Source of the DNA: Limnohabitans sp. | Lineage (GTDB): Bacteria > Pseudomonadota > Gammaproteobacteria > Burkholderiales > Burkholderiaceae_C | Direction: 5' to 3' | Length of the DNA: 61,170 bases | Assembly: GCF_030158565.1 (NCBI RefSeq) | Contig: NZ_JAOASQ010000024.1 | Span: 1 to 61,170, forward strand | Part shown: positions 50,972-58,500 of the stretch, piece after piece | Layout of the letters: every line of letters starts with the position of its first letter | Numbering within the stretch: position 1 is the first letter of the stretch | Made by a program: the position numbers and the translations under genes | Notes under the pieces: model-generated | What the model was told of the DNA's origin: nothing | The model's database searches: none | Seen by the model: only the letters and a program-made list of their open reading frames with translations

Positions 50972-52559
50972 ATTTCGTCTCGGGGATCGGCGCATTGAGC
51001 GATGCGCTCAGGCCCAGCGCCAGCACGCGGCGGGTGTCGGCGGGGTCGATCACGCCGTCGTCCCACAGGCGGGCGGTGGCGTAGTAAGGGTGGCCTTGTA
51101 CTTCGTATTGCTCTTTGATGGGGGCCTTGAAAGCGGCTTCTTCGTCGGCGCTCCACTGGCCGCCCTTGGCTTCGATGCCGTCGCGCTTGACCGTGGCCAG
51201 CACACTGGCGGCCTGCTCGCCGCCCATGACGGAGATGCGGGCGTTGGGCCACATCCACAAGAAACGTGGCGAGTAAGCACGGCCGCACATGCCGTAGTTA
51301 CCCGCGCCAAAGCTGCCGCCAATGATGATGGTGAACTTGGGCACAGCGGCCGTGGCCACAGCCGTGACCATCTTGGCGCCGTTGCGGGCGATGCCTTCGT
51401 TTTCGTATTTGCGGCCCACCATGAAGCCGGTGATGTTCTGCAAAAACACCAGCGGGATCTTGCGCTGGCAGCACAGCTCGATGAAGTGCGCGCCCTTGAG
51501 CGCCGACTCGCTGAACAGGATGCCGTTGTTGGCGATGATGCCCACCGGCATGCCTTCGATGCGGGCAAAGCCGCAGACCAGGGTGGTGCCAAAGCGCGAT
51601 TTGAATTCATCGAACTCGGAGCCGTCGACGATGCGAGCGATGATCTCGCGCACATCGAAGGGCTTGCGCGTGTCGGTCGGGATCACACCGTACAGCTCTT
51701 TGGCCTCGTACTTGGGTAGCACGGGCGCATGCGTCGCGATGTTGGGGGCCTTTTGCGCGTTCAGGTTCTTGACCGCCTGACGCGCCAAAGACAGCGCATG
51801 CAAATCGTTTTGCGCGAGGTGATCGGCCACGCCCGAGAGGCGCGTGTGCACATCGCCGCCGCCCAAGTCTTCGGCGCTCACCACCTCGCCGGTGGCGGCC
51901 TTCACCAAGGGCGGCCCACCCAAAAAGATGGTGCCCTGGTTCTTGACGATGATGGTCTCGTCGCTCATGGCGGGCACATAAGCGCCGCCCGCTGTGCAAC
52001 TGCCCATGACCACCGCGATCTGCGCGATACCCTGCGCGCTCATGTTGGCCTGGTTGAAGAAGATGCGGCCGAAGTGGTCGCGGTCGGGGAAGACCTCGTC
52101 CTGATTCGGCAGGTTGGCACCGCCCGAGTCCACCAGGTAGATGCAGGGCAAGCGGTTTTGCTGTGCGATCTCTTGCGCGCGCAGGTGCTTCTTGACAGTC
52201 ATGGGGTAGTAGGTGCCGCCCTTCACGGTGGCGTCGTTGCAGACGATCATGCAGTCCACACCGTTCACACGCCCAATGCCCACGATCACGCCCGAGCTGG
52301 GCGCGTCGTTGTTGTACATGTTCAGAGCCGCCAGCGGCGCGACTTCAAGGAAAGGTGTGCCGGGATCGAGCAGCATCTGCACGCGGTCACGCGGCAACAG
52401 CTTGCCGCGGGCGGTGTGCTTGGCGCGGGCGGCTTCGCCACCGCCCTGGGCCACACGCTCCAGGTGGGTGCGCAGGTCATCGACCACGGCCTGCATGGCG
52501 GCGGCGTTGGCCACAAATTCGGCCGAGCGGGAATTGAGTTGGGTTTGCAAAACGGTCAT
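50952..52559 (-). CDS. liuB: Methylcrotonoyl-CoA carboxylase beta (carboxyltransferase) subunit
   Basis: The ATG at 52559 gives 535 residues, the standard length for this subunit. Motifs: [20 protein letters not shown], the N-terminal crotonase-like half [62 protein letters not shown] and the C-terminal half [20 protein letters not shown] with [20 protein letters not shown]. Transfers carboxyl from biotin to 3-methylcrotonyl-CoA. It is the first gene of the operon visible here. The expected isovaleryl-CoA dehydrogenase gene is not upstream. Confidence 0.95.
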   Translation of the reverse strand: MTVLQTQLNSRSAEFVANAAAMQAVVDDLRTHLERVAQGGGEAARAKHTARGKLLPRDRVQMLLDPGTPFLEVAPLAALNMYNNDAPSSGVIVGIGRVNGVDCMIVCNDATVKGGTYYPMTVKKHLRAQEIAQQNRLPCIYLVDSGGANLPNQDEVFPDRDHFGRIFFNQANMSAQGIAQIAVVMGSCTAGGAYVPAMSDETIIVKNQGTIFLGGPPLVKAATGEVVSAEDLGGGDVHTRLSGVADHLAQNDLHALSLARQAVKNLNAQKAPNIATHAPVLPKYEAKELYGVIPTDTRKPFDVREIIARIVDGSEFDEFKSRFGTTLVCGFARIEGMPVGIIANNGILFSESALKGAHFIELCCQRKIPLVFLQNITGFMVGRKYENEGIARNGAKMVTAVATAAVPKFTIIIGGSFGAGNYGMCGRAYSPRFLWMWPNARISVMGGEQAASVLATVKRDGIEAKGGQWSADEEAAFKAPIKEQYEVQGHPYYATARLWDDGVIDPADTRRVLALGLSASLNAPIPETKFGLFRM

Positions 52560-52659
52560 GGGGTCTTCCGGTGGAAACACGGGCAGTCGCCAGCATAAGT
52601 CCCTGCCCCAAGGTCGGCATGCCAGACAGGTTGCAAATCCTGCCAAAATACACCACAAC

Positions 52660-53676
52660 ATGAGCCCCAACACCCGCTCCTCACGCGCCGAGACCCCGAT
52701 TGCCTTCATTCAGGCGATGGTTTCGGCCTATGAGGCCCGCGGCATGGACCCGTCAGGCGCCTTGAAAACGGCACAAATTGCGCCAAACTTACTGCGCCAG
52801 GCCAACGCCCGCGTGACCGCACTGCAGATGGAGTGGATGAGTGAGGCCGCCATGCGCGAGCTGGACGACGAGGCGCTGGGCTGGTTTCGCCGCCGCCTGC
52901 CCTGGGGCAGCTACGGCATGCTGGTGCGCGCCTCGCTGACAGCCCCCAACCTGGGCGTGGCGCTGGCCCGCTGGTGCCGCCACCACAACCTGTTGACCGA
53001 TGACATCCGTCTGACCCTGAGCACATCGAACGGGAAAGCTCACATCGAGCTGCACGAAGAGCACGACCTGAAAGACCTGCGCGAGTTCTGCACCGTGTCG
53101 GTGCTGCGCAACGCACTGGGCGTGGCCTGCTGGCTGACCGACTCGCGCATCCCGCTGAGCGCCACCGACCTGCAATTTGCGCCACCGCGCCATGCCGACA
53201 GCTACCGCGTGCTGTTTGACGGGCCGGTGCGCTTTGAGGCTCCGCACAGCCAGCTGAGCTTTGACGCGGGCTACCTTCAGCTGCCCATTCGACGCGACGA
53301 AGCGGCCCTGCAACGCATGCTGCAACGCGCCCTGCTGCTGACGGTGCGCCCCTACCGACGCGACCGCCTGCTGGTCGAAAAAGTGCGCCAGTCACTGGCC
53401 GAGCACCCCGAGCACAACCGCAATGCCGACGATCTGGCGGCATGGCTCAACTTGTCACCGCGCACACTCCACCGGCAACTCAAAGAAGAAGGCGCAAGCC
53501 TGCAAGCACTCAAGGATGCGGTGCGCCGCGATATGGCCAGCGATTTACTGTTGCGCAGCACGCGGCCCATCAAGCAAGTGGCCGCCGAAGTGGGGTTTCA
53601 AAATGAGAAGAGCTTCATGCGGGCCTTCAAAAGCTGGACGGGGCTAACGCCCGATGAATTCCGCTCCGGACGATGA
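52660..53676 (+). CDS. AraC-family transcriptional regulator (OruR/GbdR-like layout)
   Basis: The 338-residue protein from the ATG at 52660 ([20 protein letters not shown]) has an N-terminal Arabinose_bd-like effector region (about residues 25-210) and a C-terminal double HTH (235-335): [26 protein letters not shown] then [32 protein letters not shown]. It is divergent from mccB across 100 bp, so it is a likely regulator of the leucine operon, even though LiuR of the MerR family is usual elsewhere. Confidence 0.87.
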   Translation: MSPNTRSSRAETPIAFIQAMVSAYEARGMDPSGALKTAQIAPNLLRQANARVTALQMEWMSEAAMRELDDEALGWFRRRLPWGSYGMLVRASLTAPNLGVALARWCRHHNLLTDDIRLTLSTSNGKAHIELHEEHDLKDLREFCTVSVLRNALGVACWLTDSRIPLSATDLQFAPPRHADSYRVLFDGPVRFEAPHSQLSFDAGYLQLPIRRDEAALQRMLQRALLLTVRPYRRDRLLVEKVRQSLAEHPEHNRNADDLAAWLNLSPRTLHRQLKEEGASLQALKDAVRRDMASDLLLRSTRPIKQVAAEVGFQNEKSFMRAFKSWTGLTPDEFRSGR

Positions 53677-53679
53677 CGG

Positions 53680-53770
53680 TCAAGTTTCTTGCGGCGTTGT
53701 CAACGCGGATCGCGGTTGAAGCAGCAAGCCCAGCCCTGCAATCACGCAAAAGATGGCCCCGGCATAGAAC
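53680..53770 (-). pseudogene. Possible 3' remnant of a membrane transporter
   Basis: On the minus strand 30 codons (FTFYAGAIFCVIAGLGLLLQ ... ALTTPQET) read as a final transmembrane helix and tail of an MFS-like protein. Upstream of this the frame is simply antisense to the actP fragment, so the junction lies near 53770. It is too short for certainty. Confidence 0.3.
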
Positions 53771-54169
53771 GTGAAAGATGCGCAAAAGCAGATCATCGCC
53801 TTCATGGTGTCGCTGGCTTTTGCGATCGCGGCTTCGGCCAACTTCCCGGTGCTGTTCTTGTCGGTGCTGTGGAAAGACTGCACGACACGTGGCGCGGTGA
53901 TTGGCGGCTTCCTGGGCCTGATTTATTCGGTGGGCCTCACGGTGGTGTCGCCTGCGGTGTGGGAAGTGACCTTGGGCAACCCCAAGGGCTCAGCCTGGTT
54001 CCAGTACAGCTCGCCCGCTTTGTTCTCGATGACCATCGGTTTCGTGGGCATCTGGTTGTTCTCGATTTTGGACAAGAGCGAACAAGCCCAAAAAGAACGC
54101 GCGGCCTTCCCGGCTCAGCAAGTGCGCTCTGAAACCGGCTACGGCGCTGCCGCGGCTTCGGACCACTGA
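53771..54169 (+). pseudogene. actP: C-terminal fragment of cation/acetate symporter ActP
   Basis: The 132-codon frame starts at GTG right after an in-frame TAG. It encodes the last part of an SSS-family symporter: IAFMVSLAFAIAASANFPVL, LWKDCTTRGAVIGGFLGLIY, SPALFSMTIGFVGIWLFSIL and the tail AQQVRSETGYGAAAASDH, closely matching ActP C-termini (R.Q...S.TG.G). Full-length ActP has about 550 residues, so roughly three quarters are missing. The native terminator downstream remains. The orphan DUF4212 gene at 41.2 kb may be its former partner. Confidence 0.85.
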
Positions 54170-54194
54170 TTTTTCAGTTTCGATTGAAAAACCC

Positions 54195-54218
54195 AAAGGG
54201 CGCTTCGGCGCCCTTTTT
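54195..54218 (+). terminator. Rho-independent terminator after the actP fragment
   Basis: AAAGGGCGC (54195-54203) TTCG GCGCCCTTT (54208-54216) with a T5 tract: a perfect 9-bp stem with a stable tetraloop. Confidence 0.93.
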
Positions 54219-54236
54219 CATGGTCGATCGGGATGT

Positions 54237-54584
54237 TCACGCACGTCGCCGTTGGGCGCTTTTTCGGCTTTTCTCAAAAAAATCAGGCGGCTTGCGCTGG
54301 ACCCAGGTCACAAACTTGAGCACATCCGGGTGCGCCAGCAAAGCTTGCGGGGTGTTGAACTGCCGCGCCAGTTCGTTCTCGGACAAGAGCGCATGGATTT
54401 GCCGGTGGCAGATGCGGTGCAGCAGCTGGGTCTCGCGCCCGCCTTTGGACTTGGGTACAAAGTGATGCGCGTCTTGCTCGGCAGGCGGAATCTCGCGGCC
54501 GCACAAAGGGCAGACCGGCAGCGCGACGGGCTGGCGTGCCAAATCCAGCGCCCATCGTTGCTGTCGTTTGATCTTGCCCAACAC
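54237..54584 (-). CDS. HNH endonuclease family protein
   Basis: The 115-residue protein starts at GTG (54584, MLGKIKRQQRWALDLARQPV). A zinc knuckle CPLCGRE and AHHFVPKSKGGRETQLLHRICHRQIH form an HNH (beta-beta-alpha-metal) site with the His dyad and downstream Asn replaced. The C-terminus is basic (EKSRKSAQRRRA). Lies 22 bp after the DUF2256 gene on the same strand. Function unknown; it is not near restriction genes, so a DNA repair or uncharacterised nuclease role is possible. Confidence 0.82.
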   Translation of the reverse strand: MLGKIKRQQRWALDLARQPVALPVCPLCGREIPPAEQDAHHFVPKSKGGRETQLLHRICHRQIHALLSENELARQFNTPQALLAHPDVLKFVTWVQRKPPDFFEKSRKSAQRRRA

Positions 54585-54606
54585 AAGCAGCGCTTTGCGG
54601 CAGGGA

Positions 54607-54777
54607 TCAGGCCGCAGGCGGCTGCCGACGCTTGGCCGCGCTGCGGCAGGCGTCGCAGCAGTATTTGACCTCGTCCCAATTCTTGGCCCAGGCCTTGCGC
54701 CAGGTCATGTCGCGCTGACAGACATGGCAAGGCTTGCTGGGCAGGCTTGCCTTGTTGCCTTTGAATCCGCTGCGCAT
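54607..54777 (-). CDS. DUF2256-domain small zinc-ribbon protein
   Basis: A 56-residue ORF, MRSGFKGNKASLPSKPCHVC then QRDMTWRKAWAKNWDEVKYCC and DACRSAAKRRQPPAA. The pattern C..C...MTWRKKW...W..V.YCC..C is diagnostic of DUF2256. The four or five Cys probably bind zinc. Such genes commonly accompany cryptochrome/photolyase-type genes (recalled association). It is located 10 bp after the Rrf2 stop and ahead of HNH, so the three form one operon. Confidence 0.88.
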   Translation of the reverse strand: MRSGFKGNKASLPSKPCHVCQRDMTWRKAWAKNWDEVKYCCDACRSAAKRRQPPAA

Positions 54778-54787
54778 ACCGTGAAAG

Positions 54788-55312
54788 TCAAGTGCGCCAG
54801 GCTGCCACAGGCTCGGCGATGAATTGCGACAACTGGAACACCGAGTTGGGGGCTTCGGGTCGCCATGGGGGCGCCATCGGCTTGAAGCCGAAGTCCCAGA
54901 CCTTGGCTTTGCGGGGCAGCGACAAGGTGGTGGCCTCGCTCACATGATCGGCGATGAAGGTGGCGCTCAAAAAGGCTTGCAATTCGCGCTCCAGAGACTG
55001 GCCGATGGCTTGCTCCAGATCGATTTGCAAGTCGCCCTGCACAGCTGCTGGCTCTTGGTAAGGGTCCAGCGCCGCCACCACCGACCAGACGCTCATGCTC
55101 TCGGCACTGTGGGCCAGGTCGTAGCCGCCGCCAGGCCCACGGGTGGCACGGACAAAACCATGCTCACGCAGCGCTTTGAGCAGGCTTTCTACGTAGGACA
55201 CCGACAAGCCCACCTGAGCAGCCAAATCGGCGGTGGTGATGGTGTTGCCTGTGGGCAGCCCCGCCATGACCACCAGGGCATTGACGGCATGAAACACTTT
55301 TTTGCTCAACAT
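54788..55312 (-). CDS. Rrf2-family transcriptional regulator lacking cluster cysteines
   Basis: The 174-residue protein from the ATG at 55312 starts MLSKKVFHAVNALVVMAGLP with a winged helix (TTADLAAQVGLSVSYVESLL KALREHGFVRATRGPGGGYD), the Rrf2 hallmark. IscR and NsrR bind an Fe-S cluster through three Cys; this protein has no cysteine at all, so it must sense something else or simply bind DNA. The C-terminal 60 residues (FGFKPMAPPWRPEAPNSVFQ) are unusual. Divergent from the MerR gene over 113 bp. Confidence 0.88.
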   Translation of the reverse strand: MLSKKVFHAVNALVVMAGLPTGNTITTADLAAQVGLSVSYVESLLKALREHGFVRATRGPGGGYDLAHSAESMSVWSVVAALDPYQEPAAVQGDLQIDLEQAIGQSLERELQAFLSATFIADHVSEATTLSLPRKAKVWDFGFKPMAPPWRPEAPNSVFQLSQFIAEPVAAWRT

Positions 55313-55342
55313 ACAGGGATGTCCTCCACTTCTGGGTGCTGA

Positions 55343-55415
55343 ATCTACCACCCATCACCCCAATATCTACTCAATTTTTAATTTATACATAAAATTCAGT
55401 TCAATATCTACTCAA
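55343..55415. promoter_or_regulatory. Phased direct repeats in the Rrf2/MerR divergent control region
   Basis: CAATATCTACTCAA occurs perfectly at 55361-55374 and 55402-55415. A half-match ATCTAC lies at 55343-55348. The ATCTAC cores start at 55343, 55365 and 55406, so spacing is 22 and 41 bp, near two and four helical turns. Between the long copies is an AT-rich stretch with TATACAT and TAAAAT, likely promoter elements. Confidence 0.75.
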
Positions 55416-55425
55416 AACATCCGCC

Positions 55426-56427
55426 ATGAGCTCACCCATTGCCAACCACCGCATCGGCGCCATCTCGGCACTCAGCGGTGTGCCTGTCTCCACACTTCGG
55501 GTTTGGGAGGTGCGGCACGGCGCATTCACACCGGGCAAGTCGGAAGGCCGACACCGGCTTTACTCCGACGAAGATGCGCTGCGGGCGTCCTTGATCCGGC
55601 AGCTGACCGAATGCGGGCACAGCATCAGCACTTTGGCCAAGCTGTCCGCCACACAACTCAATGCATTGCTGCAGCAACAACGCAGCGCGGGCCAGCGCAG
55701 CCGCACGGCAGCGCCCTCGCAGGCCCCGGTCACCGTGGCGGTGGTGGGTGTGGGCATGGCCGCACGCGTCGCCTCGGGCCAACTGGCGCTGGCTTTGCCC
55801 GACAAGCCGATCCAGATCACCGAGATCCTGGAAGACCTGGACGAGGCCGCCCAAGCCCCCATGCCCTCGCGCCCGCAGGTGCTGCTGGTGCGGGTGAACT
55901 CCTTGCACGTGCTGGCGGGCAACGACATCCAGCGCCTGGTGCACGCCCACCCGTTTCAGCAAGCGATCGTGCTCTACAACTTCGGGCAGGAGCCCGTCAT
56001 CGCGGGCCTCAAGCTGGCGGGCATCAAGGTGCGCAGGGAGCCGATCTCGAATGCGGAGCTGGGCGAGTTGATCAACTCGCTCTTGTGGCTGGACCACAAC
56101 CCCGAGGCGAGCGATGTGCAGCGCAGCGGTTTGGTGCCGCCGCGCAAATACAGCGACGAGACCTTGCACCGCGTGGCCAACAGCCCCAACAAAGTGCTGT
56201 GCGAATGCCCACGCCATGTGGCCGAGTTGATCTCGCAACTGGCCAGCTTTGAGCAGTACAGCCAGGAGTGTCTGAACAAAAGCGCAGAGGATGCGCATTT
56301 GCACGCCTACCTGAGCTCGGTGTCGGGCTCGGCCCGCGCCTTGTTTGAAAAGGCTTTGGAGATGGTGGCGCAACACGAAAACATCACGCTGCCGCAGATG
56401 CCCTCTTGGGGCGCACAAGCATCCTGA
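55426..56427 (+). CDS. MerR-family regulator with a B12-binding-like but degenerate sensor region
   Basis: The 333-residue protein has an N-terminal MerR HTH: RIGAISALSGVPVSTLRVWE and EGRHRLYSDEDALRASLIRQL. The remainder (about residues 100-320) resembles the Rossmann half of LitR/CarH-type sensors (IQITEILEDLDEA ... LVRVNSLHVLAGNDIQRLVH ... AIVLYNFGQEPVIAGLKLAG) but lacks the DxHxxG cobalamin signature. LitR-type regulators control photolyase genes by light. It opens the operon containing both photolyases; the effector is unknown. Confidence 0.82.
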   Translation: MSSPIANHRIGAISALSGVPVSTLRVWEVRHGAFTPGKSEGRHRLYSDEDALRASLIRQLTECGHSISTLAKLSATQLNALLQQQRSAGQRSRTAAPSQAPVTVAVVGVGMAARVASGQLALALPDKPIQITEILEDLDEAAQAPMPSRPQVLLVRVNSLHVLAGNDIQRLVHAHPFQQAIVLYNFGQEPVIAGLKLAGIKVRREPISNAELGELINSLLWLDHNPEASDVQRSGLVPPRKYSDETLHRVANSPNKVLCECPRHVAELISQLASFEQYSQECLNKSAEDAHLHAYLSSVSGSARALFEKALEMVAQHENITLPQMPSWGAQAS

Positions 56428-56446
56428 CTTCAGGCGTGCTTGAACC

Positions 56447-56956
56447 ATGAAACGACATGTTGCCCTGACCGTGCTGGCCCTCACAGCGCTGGGGGTTGCC
56501 CTGAGTCACCTGCGGTGGATGCCTACCGACAACGGCCACCTGCTGGCCATCGACGGGCGTGCGGTGGACGTGCAAGGCTGGGTGGCCGACACCAGCAATC
56601 GCCTGCGGCGTGACTGCTCAGCGGTGCAAAAGCTGACGCAACAAGACGTCTTGTTCGCCCAAGCCCTGGCCAGCGTGCGGGCCTACAGCCCACCGGCTTC
56701 ACGCTCGGCCCGCTTGCAGTCGTCATGGCGCGCAGGTCCATGGCTCTTGGTCGAGGTGCAATTCGATGACTTGCTGCCCTCGGTGGTGCTGATGCGCGCC
56801 GTGGCGGGCCGTTTGCAGATCGAACCGCACGGCATCTGGAGCGGGCAGACACACCCCTGGCGCGCGGCACCTTTGATCCGCTCTTATCTGGCGCGACAAG
56901 TGTCATCGGCGCCGCCTGAGCTGCTGGCTTGCTTCGAGCCCCAGCTGGTGCATTGA
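56447..56956 (+). CDS. Exported or membrane-anchored protein of unknown function
   Basis: The 169-residue product has an N-terminal hydrophobic segment (MKRHVALTVLALTALGVALS) and a mature part with two Cys (RRDCSAVQ and LLACFEPQ) that might pair. I recognise no family. It is placed 19 bp after the MerR gene and 16 bp before the photolyase, so it is likely part of that operon. Confidence 0.65.
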   Translation: MKRHVALTVLALTALGVALSHLRWMPTDNGHLLAIDGRAVDVQGWVADTSNRLRRDCSAVQKLTQQDVLFAQALASVRAYSPPASRSARLQSSWRAGPWLLVEVQFDDLLPSVVLMRAVAGRLQIEPHGIWSGQTHPWRAAPLIRSYLARQVSSAPPELLACFEPQLVH

Positions 56957-56972
56957 GCAGCAGGCGCACAAC

Positions 56973-58499
56973 ATGGGCACACAACTGGTCTGGTTCAAGC
57001 GCGATTTGCGCGTGCATGACCACGCGGCCTTGGCGCAGGCGGCCGCGCAAGGGCCAGTGCTGTGCGTGTACATCATCGAGCCCTCCTATTGGTGCGCCCC
57101 CGATGCCTCGCAAAGGCAGTTCGACTTTGTGCGTGAATGCCTGCGCGACCTGTACCGGCAACTCAAGGCCTGCGGCCTGGTGCTGCACGTGGTGACCGGC
57201 GAAGTGACCGAGGTGTTGGCGCAACTGCACCAAGTGCAGCCCTTCAGCCACCTGCACTCGCACCAGGAAACCGGCAATGGCCTGAGCTACCAACGCGACC
57301 TGGCGGTGGCCACGTGGTGCACATCGCATGGCGTGGTGTGGCAAGAGCAGCGCCAACACGGCGTGGTCCGCCGCCTGCAAAGCCGCGACCAGTGGAGTGA
57401 GCACTGGCAGCAGCTGATGGACGCGCCGCAAGAGCCCACGCCCGATCTGCAAAGCGCCGACTGGCCCTGGGCTGCGCAAACCTTTCCCGAGTGGCAAGCT
57501 TGGGGGCGCCCCACAGACGAAGCCCCAGAGCGCCAAACCGGTGGCCGCAGCGAAGGCCTGCGCACGCTGCACAGTTTTTTGAGCGAGCGCAGCAGCCAAT
57601 ACCGGGGCGGCATTTCATCACCGCTGAGCGCCAGCAGTGCTTGCTCCAGACTCTCGCCCTATTTGAGCTGGGGGTGCCTGAGCCTGCGCGAGGTGGTGCA
57701 GGCCACCGAAGAGACGCTGCGTCAGCCCCACGTGGACAGCTGGACACGCAAAGGGCTGAGCGCTTTCATGAGCCGCCTGCATTGGCATTGCCACTTCATG
57801 CAAAAGCTGGAAAGCGAACCCGCCATCGAAACGCGCAACATGCACCGGGGCTATGACGGCCTGCGCGAAAACGACTGGAACGATGCGCACTTTGAACGCC
57901 TGCGCAGCGCCACCACCGGCTGGCCGCTGGTGGATGCCTGCGTGACCATGCTGCAGCAAACCGGCTGGCTCAATTTCAGGATGCGGGCCATGCTGGTGTC
58001 GGTGGCGGCGTATCCGCTGTGGCTGCACTGGGACCAAGTGGGCCACTGGTTGGCATCGCAGTTTGTGGATTACGAACCCGGCATCCACTGGAGCCAGATG
58101 CAAATGCAGTCGGGCACCACCGGCATCAACACCACCCGCGTGTACAACCCGATCAAACAAGCGCAAGACCAAGACCCGCAAGGCATCTTTGTGCGGCGCT
58201 GGCTGCCTGTGCTGCGGCAAGTGCCCGACACCTGGTTGTTCGAGCCTTGGAAAATGCCGCCGTCGGTGCAGGCGCAGTGCGGCGTGGTGGTGGGCCGTGA
58301 CTGGCCCCTGCCCGTGGTCGATCTGCCCGAAGCCACACGCAAGGCCAAGGCCTTGCTGCACGCCAGGCGCAACACCTCACCGGTGCGTCAAGCCAAGCAA
58401 GCCGTCATCGACAAACACGCTTCGCGCAAGCGCCCCGAAGGCACCCGCAAACGCCGCCCACCACCCGCGCAAGAAGCACAAACCACACTGGACTTTTGA
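56973..58499 (+). CDS. phr: Cryptochrome/CPD photolyase family protein
   Basis: The 508-residue flavoprotein opens MGTQLVWFKRDLRVHDHAAL, a photolyase N-terminal (antenna-binding) domain. FAD-binding parts: SRLSPYLSWGCLSLREVVQA, WHCHFMQKLESEPAIETRNM, WPLVDACVTMLQQTGWLNFRMRAMLVS (with the DxD/N FAD region) and YEPGIHWSQMQMQSGTTGIN. It repairs cyclobutane pyrimidine dimers with blue/near-UV light if fully conserved. The C-terminal tail is basic (KHASRKRPEGTRKRRPPPAQ). It directly precedes a second photolyase of another class. Confidence 0.88.
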   Translation: MGTQLVWFKRDLRVHDHAALAQAAAQGPVLCVYIIEPSYWCAPDASQRQFDFVRECLRDLYRQLKACGLVLHVVTGEVTEVLAQLHQVQPFSHLHSHQETGNGLSYQRDLAVATWCTSHGVVWQEQRQHGVVRRLQSRDQWSEHWQQLMDAPQEPTPDLQSADWPWAAQTFPEWQAWGRPTDEAPERQTGGRSEGLRTLHSFLSERSSQYRGGISSPLSASSACSRLSPYLSWGCLSLREVVQATEETLRQPHVDSWTRKGLSAFMSRLHWHCHFMQKLESEPAIETRNMHRGYDGLRENDWNDAHFERLRSATTGWPLVDACVTMLQQTGWLNFRMRAMLVSVAAYPLWLHWDQVGHWLASQFVDYEPGIHWSQMQMQSGTTGINTTRVYNPIKQAQDQDPQGIFVRRWLPVLRQVPDTWLFEPWKMPPSVQAQCGVVVGRDWPLPVVDLPEATRKAKALLHARRNTSPVRQAKQAVIDKHASRKRPEGTRKRRPPPAQEAQTTLDF

Positions 58500-58500
58500 C

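Noticed and set aside
53680..53883. 67-codon minus-strand ORF as a complete gene
   Set aside because: Its first half is antisense to the actP fragment; only the last 30 codons might be a remnant of another gene.
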